Below, in pieces: positions 43,947 through 50,022 of a stretch of 50,022 nt of DNA. The stretch spans positions 1 to 50,022 of the forward strand of contig DITW01000034.1 in NCBI GenBank assembly GCA_002422945.1, written 5' to 3'. A model generated the notes under the pieces. It was not told the DNA's origin and made no database searches. It was given only the letters and a program-made list of their open reading frames with translations. The position numbers and the translations under genes are program-made. Every line of letters begins with the position of its first letter. The stretch's first letter is position 1. The DNA comes from Sphingomonadales bacterium UBA6174 (GTDB lineage Bacteria > Pseudomonadota > Alphaproteobacteria > Sphingomonadales > Sphingomonadaceae).

Positions 43947-44361
43947 TGCGCCTCTCCATTAGCTGGCCCGCGACCATCGCCGACCATCCAAATCTCCTCA
44001 CTGAGCTGTGCAGCAAAGCCACCTCCCTCGCGGTGAGAAGACTCATACTGCCAACACTTGAGGTGGAGACTAAGAGCATATTGATATGTGCGCGATGGCC
44101 TTTCGGATCAGTCCGTGTCTTTTCGTGCCAAAAGTGCGGCGGGCTTGATGACATTGTTTGTGCGCGGGCAGGTGAATTAATCCCTGATTTACGCGATTGA
44201 CTGCAAGGGGGCGTGAATCGTCAATTGTCTCGCTTGGGTAATCGCTGTCACGCAGGGGCATTTCTTTCCGATGGCGGCTCTGCTCTTAACATGCCGCGAG
44301 ATCGCGCAACCGTTCAAGACGCGGGGCCATCTCGTTCAGGGTTCAAGGGAGAGGAATAACG
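43947..44361. other. 415-bp divergent control region
   Basis: It separates the SnoaL-like/P450 block (minus) from the TonB receptor gene (plus). I see no gene in it. No good copy of the recurring palindrome is present; the closest, GCCAACA-cttg-AGGTGGA at 44050-44067, matches only one arm well. Control here is likely different from sites A-E, perhaps by the AraC-family protein encoded at 47865. Confidence 0.5.
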
Positions 44362-46614
44362 ATGCCCAAGTTACAATATACGCATGCGTCTTCGATTGGT
44401 GCACTCGCCGCGATGTTGGCATGGACGCCCGTCATGGCACAGGCCGTCAGCACGAATGCGGCGCAGGCCAATAACGCCGATGATATTATCGTGACGGCGA
44501 CCAAGCGTAATGAAAATCTCGTCAAAGTGCCGATTTCGGTCAGCGTCTTCACCGAAGCCGCCATTGCCGAGCGCGGTATCAGCCGTCCTGCCGATTTTCT
44601 GAGCAGCACGCCCAATGTGACGTTCGTGGAAGACAATGCGGGCGAAGCCTATATCAACATTCGCGGTCAAACATCGGTGCGCAATTCGGACCCGAACGTG
44701 GCGATCGTGATCGATGGCGTGACCCTGTCCAGCGTCAAGCCGTTCAACCAGGATTTGTTCGGCATTCAGCAGATCGAAGTGCTTAAAGGGCCGCAGAGCG
44801 CCATTTATGGTCGTAACGCTGCGGCGGGTGCGATTGTGATCACCACCAAAAAGCCGGGCAAGGAATTCGAAGGCAATGTTGTCGCGTCTTATGGCAGCTT
44901 CAATAATGTCCATGCCAGCGCGTCGATCAGCGGGCCGTTGTCCGATAATCTGGGCTTCAGCGTCGCCGGTTCCATCCGTGACAGCGACGGTCCCTTCACC
45001 AATATCACCACCGGCGAAAAGGTGCAGCGTTTCCAGAACAGCAGCGGTCGCGCGCGTCTGGTATATGATGCTGGCGGCCCGTTGACGCTCGATCTCAAGG
45101 TAACGGCACATCATTCAAAGGGCGGCGGCAGCGCGTATAATGCGCAATATTATGTGGCGGTGGCACCGGCTTTCTCGATCAATTTGCCGACCAATCCGAC
45201 GTCGCTTGATGGCAATTTCGCGAATGTGCCATTCGTGTCCAACGTCGCTGGGGCGTTCAAGGAAGACTTTGCCGATATCACGTTGAAGGCCGATTATGAT
45301 CTGGATTGGGTCAAGCTGACGTCCATCACCAGCTATAACCGGCTGAAGCAATATTTCGGCAGCGATTCACCGCCTTATCTGGCGGTTGATCAGGGTGTTG
45401 GCACGGTCCAGCAATATACCTATCTCGACAAGAATCTGTCGCAGGAAATTCGACTGACCTCGCCGAGCGATCAGCGTCTGCGTTGGCAGGTCGGTGCATA
45501 TTATCTTCGTTTCACCCGCAATCAGACGAGCAAGATTTCCAGCGATGCGCTGGGCAGCCTGCCCGCCAATAACAACAGCGTCGATGCTGGCACCGTTGCA
45601 TTCGGCAATCCGGTATATCGCACCACCAGCTATGCGCCGTTCGCCAGCTTGCAGTTTGATGTCACCGAAAAGCTGCACCTCAATCTGGCCGGACGCTACG
45701 ACACGGAAAAGCGCTCGATCAAGGAAGTGGCGCCGCTCCCATTCAATACCTGCGTGACCTTTACGGGCAAGGCGGTGGCCGATTGCCGGTCCTCGCGCAC
45801 GTTCAAGCAGTTCGAGCCAAAGGCGAGCGTCTCTTATGATGTCGATGCCAATGCCAGCGTCTATGCAAGCTATGGCAAGGGCTTCAAATCGGGCGGGTTC
45901 AACCCGATCGGTTCGCGTCAGGCGTTGATCGCGGTGCTGCCGGTCGGTGCCAGCGCGGATTCAATCTATGTGCAGGACGGCTATAACAAGGAAGTCTCTG
46001 AATCCTATGAAATCGGTGCCAAGGCAAAGTTGTTCGACCGTCGCTTGTCGATCAATGTCGCGGCCTTCCAGACCAAGATTTCCGGTGCGCAGCAGTTCCA
46101 GTTCCAGCCTGCTGCAGGTTTGCAGACGACCGTCAGCATCGACAAGGTTGATCTCAAGGGCTTTGACATGGACTTCAATGCCCGCCTGCCGCTGGACATC
46201 AACATTTTCGGCGGCTTTGGCTATACCGATGGCGAGATCAAGAACTTTGCCGGCAATCCGCTCAACAATGGCAATGTGGCGCCGGGTGCGTTCAAGACGA
46301 CCCTGAACCTTGGTATGAGCAAGATCTTCGCCGTGAATGACAATCTGACTTTTGTGCCGCGCGTTGAGATGAATCGCTTCGGTTCGATCTGGTGGGATGT
46401 GGACAATGCGCCGGGCACGAAGCGCAAGCCGCTGACGCTCATTAAGGCGCGTATGTCGCTCAAGAGCGGCGATAAATGGGAATTGTCCGCTTATGGCGAC
46501 AACCTCACGAACAAGAAATATTTTCAGGAAATCGTGCCGTTGCTGCCATTCTACTCCGTCAATTTCCGGGGACCAACCCGGAGCTACGGCGTAGAAGCCC
46601 GCGTCAACTTCTAA
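44362..46614 (+). CDS. TonB-dependent outer-membrane receptor
   Basis: 750 residues. A signal peptide ends in TPVMAQ, then TonB-box-like DDIIVTATKRNEN. The plug includes IEVLKGPQSAIYGRNAAAGAIVI, and the barrel ends SYGVEARVNF. It would import a hydrophobic or bulky compound across the outer membrane. Compared with the receptor at 12632 the plug and barrel differ clearly, so it is not a recent duplicate. ATG 44362 follows GAGAGGAATAACG, a good site. It is flanked on both sides by SnoaL-like paralogues, the left one divergent. A strong intrinsic terminator follows within 10 bp of its stop. Confidence 0.95.
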   Translation: MPKLQYTHASSIGALAAMLAWTPVMAQAVSTNAAQANNADDIIVTATKRNENLVKVPISVSVFTEAAIAERGISRPADFLSSTPNVTFVEDNAGEAYINIRGQTSVRNSDPNVAIVIDGVTLSSVKPFNQDLFGIQQIEVLKGPQSAIYGRNAAAGAIVITTKKPGKEFEGNVVASYGSFNNVHASASISGPLSDNLGFSVAGSIRDSDGPFTNITTGEKVQRFQNSSGRARLVYDAGGPLTLDLKVTAHHSKGGGSAYNAQYYVAVAPAFSINLPTNPTSLDGNFANVPFVSNVAGAFKEDFADITLKADYDLDWVKLTSITSYNRLKQYFGSDSPPYLAVDQGVGTVQQYTYLDKNLSQEIRLTSPSDQRLRWQVGAYYLRFTRNQTSKISSDALGSLPANNNSVDAGTVAFGNPVYRTTSYAPFASLQFDVTEKLHLNLAGRYDTEKRSIKEVAPLPFNTCVTFTGKAVADCRSSRTFKQFEPKASVSYDVDANASVYASYGKGFKSGGFNPIGSRQALIAVLPVGASADSIYVQDGYNKEVSESYEIGAKAKLFDRRLSINVAAFQTKISGAQQFQFQPAAGLQTTVSIDKVDLKGFDMDFNARLPLDINIFGGFGYTDGEIKNFAGNPLNNGNVAPGAFKTTLNLGMSKIFAVNDNLTFVPRVEMNRFGSIWWDVDNAPGTKRKPLTLIKARMSLKSGDKWELSAYGDNLTNKKYFQEIVPLLPFYSVNFRGPTRSYGVEARVNF

Positions 46615-46621
46615 CAATATC

Positions 46622-46653
46622 AAGGGCGCGGCCATCATGCCGCGCCCTTTTTT
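46622..46653 (+). terminator. Strong rho-independent terminator after the TonB receptor gene
   Basis: AAGGGCGCGGC-catcat-GCCGCGCCCTT: 9 GC-rich base pairs in a perfect stem (46624-46632 with 46639-46647) followed by TTTTTT. It is the clearest intrinsic terminator in the window. The next gene starts 19 bp later, so read-through or a promoter inside the hairpin region would be needed for its expression. Confidence 0.92.
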
Positions 46654-46672
46654 ATCTGTATGAGGCGGTAAG

Positions 46673-47104
46673 ATGAACCTGGAATGGGAACAGAATTGGC
46701 TGGAGCAATTCGACAACCGGCTTGATGAACTGATGGCGAACTATCCCGAGCGCTTTGAATATGAGGACATGAATTTCGGGGTACGGATCGATAATGATCG
46801 AGATGCGTTGCGCCGCTGGTTCAAAACCTTTGAAAATACCGATCCCCATGCCTCGCGCCATATTTTCCATGCGACACGCTATCATGGCGATGCCCAAGGC
46901 GGCTGTCTGGAATGGACATGGGAAATTGATCACAAGACCGATTTTCTCGGTCTGCCGGCCACAGGCAAGGCGACGGTCGTGCGGGGAATGACGATCCATC
47001 AATTTGTCGACGGCAAGATTGTTTTGGAACGTAGCCTTTGGGATACAGCGGCATTGATGCGGCAATTGGGGTTGCAGGCCCCGCAGGAATTGGAGTTTTC
47101 ATGA
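46673..47104 (+). CDS. SnoaL/NTF2-like protein, second of paralogous pair
   Basis: 143 residues, same pattern as the protein at 43524: MNLEWEQNWLEQFDNRLDELM, YEDMNFGVRID, TWE...DFLGLPATGK and LERSLWDTAALMRQLG. A divergent copy of that family, likely a small alpha+beta catalytic or binding domain. It is preceded by GAGGCGGTAAG before ATG 46673 and follows a strong terminator by 19 bp. It overlaps the SDR gene by ATGA, so those two are coupled. The substrate is unknown; the two SnoaL-like copies may act on different stereoisomers or successive intermediates. Confidence 0.8.
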   Translation: MNLEWEQNWLEQFDNRLDELMANYPERFEYEDMNFGVRIDNDRDALRRWFKTFENTDPHASRHIFHATRYHGDAQGGCLEWTWEIDHKTDFLGLPATGKATVVRGMTIHQFVDGKIVLERSLWDTAALMRQLGLQAPQELEFS

Positions 47105-47868
47105 TGTTTGATTTGGCGGGTAAGGCGGCGATCGTCACTGGCGGCGGTTCGGGTATTGGTGGCGCGATCGCGCAGCGTCTACGGGCGGCTGGCGCGCAGG
47201 TCCTGATCGCCGATATTCATGATCATCAGGCTGAGGCGGACGCCTGGGACTGTCAGTTTCGCCTGACAGATTGCAGCAATCCCGATGACGTGCGCGGATT
47301 GTGCGATGAGGCGATGGCGCGTTTCGGTCGATTGGATATCATGGTCAACAATGCGGGGGTCGCGTCTGGGGCATTGCTTGCCGATGCCGATCCCGCGCGT
47401 TCGGAACGTTTTTGGCGATTGCATATCCTGGGCGTGCAGGCAGGCATTAAAGAGGCGGCCGCGCGGATGACGGCGGGTGGGGCAATCGTCAATATCTCCT
47501 CCATCACAGCGGTGCGCGGCTTTTTACAATGGGGCGAATATGCCGCGACCAAGGCGGGGATTATTTCGCTGACCCAAACGGCGGCGGTTGAATATGGCCC
47601 TGTCGGCATTCGCGTGAATTGCATCGCGCCGGGCATTATCGATACGCCGCTCGCGATGGCTGAGGCGCCCGATATGGTGGCGCGGAACGCCAATGTGTTC
47701 ACGCTGCTGGGGCGGATTGGGCGGCCAGAGGAACTGGCGGCGGCGGTTCATTTCATGGCGAGCGACGATGCCAGCTATGTCACCGGTCAGACATTGCTGG
47801 TCGATGGCGGCTGGAGCACCGGCACATCGATCAAGGGCATTGAACTGGCATTATCTACCAGTCACTAA
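47101..47868 (+). CDS. Short-chain dehydrogenase/reductase (SDR)
   Basis: About 255 residues. N-terminal TGGGSGIG, NNAGVAS, serine in NISSITAV and YAATKAG (catalytic Tyr-x3-Lys) define a classical SDR. An acidic IADIHD after the second strand suggests NAD(H). It is translationally coupled to the SnoaL-like gene by an ATGA overlap; GGAG lies upstream of ATG 47101. It probably interconverts an alcohol and ketone of the imported compound, as inference. The stop overlaps that of the convergent AraC-family gene by 4 bp. Confidence 0.92.
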   Translation: MMFDLAGKAAIVTGGGSGIGGAIAQRLRAAGAQVLIADIHDHQAEADAWDCQFRLTDCSNPDDVRGLCDEAMARFGRLDIMVNNAGVASGALLADADPARSERFWRLHILGVQAGIKEAAARMTAGGAIVNISSITAVRGFLQWGEYAATKAGIISLTQTAAVEYGPVGIRVNCIAPGIIDTPLAMAEAPDMVARNANVFTLLGRIGRPEELAAAVHFMASDDASYVTGQTLLVDGGWSTGTSIKGIELALSTSH

Positions 47869-48905
47869 TCCAACGTGTTGGGCTGCGGCTGCGGCTGCGG
47901 CTCCAGCCTTGCCTTGCTCTCGCGCCATTCGCTGGGCCGTTGCCCGGTCCAGCGGACAAAAGCGCGAGAAAAGGCGCTGCTGCTCGAAAAGCCCAGAAAA
48001 TAGCCAATTTTCTCTGTCGTGAGATCTGGGCGGCGCAGATAATCGAACGCCAATTTTTCTCGTAGCCGGTCGAGCAATTCTTGAAAATTGGTGTTTTCAT
48101 CGCGCAGGCGACGCAGCAATGTGCGCTCTGTCATGCCGAGAACGCGGGCGGTTTCCTTCTTGCTCGGTTCGCCATTGGGCAATTGGCCGAGCAGCGCATC
48201 GCGCACCTTTGACGAGAAGCGATTGTTGAAACGAAAAGCAAGATGCTGTGCCGCCATTTCGTCCAGCAGGCGGGCCAGTTCCTCATTGGCGGATGGCACT
48301 TGCTGTTCCAGATCGGCACCAGCGAACAAGATGCTGTTTTCAGGCTCGTCGTAGAGGATCTTACAGCGGAAAATATCTTGATACGCCTGATCATTGGCGG
48401 GTTTGCTGTGCTTGAACTTGACTTCGAGCGGGATCACCGGGGCGGTCAATATCCATTCGCACAACATCAGAAAGCCAGCGAGTATCGTGTCCAGCGTCTG
48501 ATATATCGGTTGGCGCGTGCCGGTATTGAGATCCACCTGCAACAGGTAATTCTCGCCGACGGGGCCGAATGAAACCGACGCCGCATCGGAAATGAGCCGG
48601 GCCGAATGGGCAAATCTCTCTGCTGCGCGCTTGAGCGTCGCGCTGCAAGACATGGCATAGCCGACAACATGGAAAGTCGATGGCCGGATATGGCGCGCGA
48701 CCTTGAGGCCGAAATTTTCGTCCTTGGTTTCCGCTACGGCAGCGATCCACAAATTGGTCAATTGGTCTTGAGAATAGCGATAATCAAGGTCGCCGAGCTT
48801 TTCAGGCCGCATGCCAATGCGACGCAGCAATTCTTCATGATCGATGCCCGCATCCTGAAGGGCGCGGACGATTGCAAAAACCCATGCCGAAAGGCCAGTT
48901 TGCAT
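47865..48905 (-). CDS. AraC-family transcriptional regulator (OruR-like)
   Basis: About 346 residues. An N-terminal ligand-binding part (about 1-220), with YSQDQLTNLWIAAVAET and FHVVGYAMSCSATLKRAAER, resembles the arabinose-binding-type domain found in OruR/ArgR-like regulators. The C-terminal AraC DNA-binding domain has two helix-turn-helix units, first around LGMTERTLLRRL and second at IGYFLGFSSSSAFSRAFVRWTG. It ends in a PQPQPQP tail. Such regulators usually activate when bound to a pathway compound. Start ATG 48905 has GAGGGA upstream; ATG 48932 is another in-frame choice. Target genes may include the divergent 43947-44361 region, by proximity only. Confidence 0.93.
   Translation of the reverse strand: MQTGLSAWVFAIVRALQDAGIDHEELLRRIGMRPEKLGDLDYRYSQDQLTNLWIAAVAETKDENFGLKVARHIRPSTFHVVGYAMSCSATLKRAAERFAHSARLISDAASVSFGPVGENYLLQVDLNTGTRQPIYQTLDTILAGFLMLCEWILTAPVIPLEVKFKHSKPANDQAYQDIFRCKILYDEPENSILFAGADLEQQVPSANEELARLLDEMAAQHLAFRFNNRFSSKVRDALLGQLPNGEPSKKETARVLGMTERTLLRRLRDENTNFQELLDRLREKLAFDYLRRPDLTTEKIGYFLGFSSSSAFSRAFVRWTGQRPSEWRESKARLEPQPQPQPNTLD
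47881..47904. repeat. Hexanucleotide repeat in the AraC gene C-terminus
   Basis: GGCTGC is repeated three times followed by GGCTCC. On the minus strand it encodes the PQPQPQP tail of the regulator. Being in frame, gains or losses of units change only tail length. Confidence 0.7.
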
Positions 48906-49093
48906 GTGATTATCCCTCGCCGCATCCATCATCTTATGTTCGGCTTTTGATGAAGGCCTCCCTGCGGCTTGTCAACGCAACCCATGTCTTGGGGCGGTGG
49001 CGAGATACAACAGGTCGGCACTTCATCAATACGCGATGTCAACAGATTATCAGCGGATTTCCTTCACATCATGGGCGTTGATGCTCGCCCGCG

Positions 49094-49843
49094 TTATAGA
49101 TGCATGCCCCCTGAAGCCTCGATCACCTGGCCGGTGACCCAAGCGGCATCGGGACCCACAAGCATCGCGATGACCCGTGCCACATCCTCAGGCTGGCCGA
49201 CCCGCTTAAGGGCAGAAAGGCTTGCCAGCAGCTCGACTGTTGCCGGATCGTTGAACAGATCAGGCGCGAAGTCGGTGATCGTTGCGCCCGGCGTCACGGC
49301 GTTTACCGTGATGCCGCGCGCGCCGAGTTCGGCGGCGAGCGAAAGGGTGAAGTGATTGACCGCTGCTTTGCTCATCGCATAGGCGATGCAAGAGGGGTAG
49401 GCGACCTGCGCCACCATCGAGGACACATTCACGATGCGACCGCCCTCGCGCAGCCGGGACAGCGCCGCCTTTGTGACGAAGAACGGTCCCTTGCTATTCA
49501 CCAGCATCTGACGGTCATATATATCCTCATCGGTCTCGGCGAGGGTGGCCATGCTGCCGATGCCGGCATTGTTGATTAAAATATCCAGCCCATCGGCCTG
49601 TGCATCGAACGCTGCAAACATATCCTCAATTGCGGCCAGCGAACTGATATCGGCGCACAAAGCGAAGGCATCGCCCCCGGCAGCCTGAATGTCTGCCACC
49701 ACGGCATCCGCCGCAGCCTTGTCGCTGCGGTAATTCACGGCCACGCGCGCGCCATCGCTGCCGAGGCGCAGCGCAACCGCCCGGCCAATGCCGCGCGAAC
49801 CACCCGTGACCAGTGCCGTTTTGCCGTGCAGTATCTTTGTCAT
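49094..49843 (-). CDS. Short-chain dehydrogenase/reductase (SDR)
   Basis: 249 residues, a FabG-like classical SDR: TGGSRGIG, NNAGIGS, NVSSMV and the YAMSKAAVNHF active-site motif. The NYRSDKAA stretch after the second strand indicates NADP(H) preference. It likely reduces a carbonyl or oxidises an alcohol. ATG 49843 has GAGAGGATAAAAG upstream, a strong site. It lies upstream of and co-directional with the AraC-family gene, with 188 bp between. The intervening stretch contains half-sites of the palindrome but no clear full copy. Whether it belongs to the catabolic unit is uncertain. Confidence 0.92.
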   Translation of the reverse strand: MTKILHGKTALVTGGSRGIGRAVALRLGSDGARVAVNYRSDKAAADAVVADIQAAGGDAFALCADISSLAAIEDMFAAFDAQADGLDILINNAGIGSMATLAETDEDIYDRQMLVNSKGPFFVTKAALSRLREGGRIVNVSSMVAQVAYPSCIAYAMSKAAVNHFTLSLAAELGARGITVNAVTPGATITDFAPDLFNDPATVELLASLSALKRVGQPEDVARVIAMLVGPDAAWVTGQVIEASGGMHL

Positions 49844-49979
49844 CTTTTATCCTCTCAATGAACAATTGGTCAGGCGCTTGCGGTGCTGAGCAGCGGTGGC
49901 ATCAACATTTTCTCATCACCTTTGTTATGCCTGACTTTAGAAGATGCGCCAGCAGTGACAATGCGATAAAATGATAGCC

Positions 49980-50005
49980 GTCACATAAAGCTGGTTGGTT
50001 GTGAC
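49980..50005. promoter_or_regulatory. Possible inverted repeat at the window edge
   Basis: GTCACA (49980-49985) and TGTGAC (50000-50005) pair with 14 bases between. It lies upstream of the SDR gene at 49843. It could be an operator, but 6-bp arms are short and may be chance. Confidence 0.25.
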
Positions 50006-50022
50006 CGGCCCCCACTGAGTGG

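Noticed and set aside
44050..44067. Possible sixth operator copy before the second TonB receptor gene
   Set aside because: Only one arm (GCCAACA) resembles the consensus; the other matches about three of seven positions.
48969..49050. GTCAAC half-sites upstream of the AraC-family gene
   Set aside because: No partner arm occurs at the 4-bp spacing, so they may be chance occurrences.
1..50022. CRISPR arrays, tRNA or rRNA genes, insertion sequences, attachment sites
   Set aside because: No regularly spaced repeats, tRNA-like cloverleaf, transposase or integrase motif, or direct-repeat boundary was found on reading. A dedicated tRNA and repeat search would settle this.

Overview
The window (about 60% G+C, high GC at third codon positions) looks like chromosomal or large-plasmid DNA of an aerobic alphaproteobacterium, most likely a sphingomonad. 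The reasons are two TonB-dependent receptors of the type common in that group, many acyl-CoA and short-chain dehydrogenase (SDR) genes, a bacterial class I P450 and a Baeyer-Villiger monooxygenase. This assignment is an inference from gene style; there is no rRNA or other marker. I see no tRNA, rRNA, insertion sequence, phage gene or CRISPR array.

Layout. 1-4445 (minus): the C-terminally cut photolyase-like gene, then an operon read leftward from 4445 (alpha/beta hydrolase, SDR, thiolase). 4629-5288 (plus): a TetR-family regulator sharing a bidirectional promoter with that operon. 5750-9572 (plus): DUF7064-like protein, aminoglycoside-phosphotransferase-like kinase, small helical protein, aldo/keto reductase. 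9644-11815 (minus): molybdopterin oxidoreductase. A 0.8 kb divergent control region follows. 12632-28107 (plus): TonB receptor, GST-like protein, LimB-like flavin monooxygenase, terminator hairpin, then a long operon with a Baeyer-Villiger monooxygenase, enoyl-CoA hydratase, 3-hydroxyacyl-CoA dehydrogenase, acyl-CoA dehydrogenase, acyl-CoA ligase, tandem SnoaL-like protein, BKACE, cyclase-family hydrolase, thiolase and FMN reductase. 28175-28210: a 15-bp-arm hairpin between convergent blocks. 28226-43946 (minus, 15 genes): read leftward these are SnoaL-like protein, P450, Rieske ferredoxin, FAD 2-hydroxyacid dehydrogenase, GST, fused indolepyruvate-ferredoxin-oxidoreductase-like enzyme, aldehyde dehydrogenase, SDR, EthD-like protein, a membrane protein, cytochrome oxidase III-like and IV-like proteins, thiolase and FadB. 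44362-47868 (plus): second TonB receptor, SnoaL-like paralogue, SDR. 47865-49843 (minus): AraC regulator and SDR.

Working model (inference). A hydrophobic, probably cyclic or terpenoid-like compound enters through the TonB receptors. It is hydroxylated by the P450, oxidised to ketone or aldehyde by SDRs and the aldehyde dehydrogenase, converted to ester or lactone by one or both flavin monooxygenases, hydrolysed, activated with CoA and dismantled by beta-oxidation, with BKACE and the cyclase-family hydrolase acting on beta-keto or ring intermediates. The P450/Rieske/2-hydroxyacid dehydrogenase/2-oxoacid oxidoreductase run would also suit an alpha-oxidation step.

The most interesting signal outside the genes is a recurring operator-like palindrome, consensus KTYAACR-N4-TGTTGAC. 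It occurs at five control regions (4524, 5520, 12056, 12415, 17169), overlapping likely -35 hexamers, and one copy lies between the TetR gene and its divergent operon. It suggests that the separate transcription units form one regulon controlled by this TetR protein.
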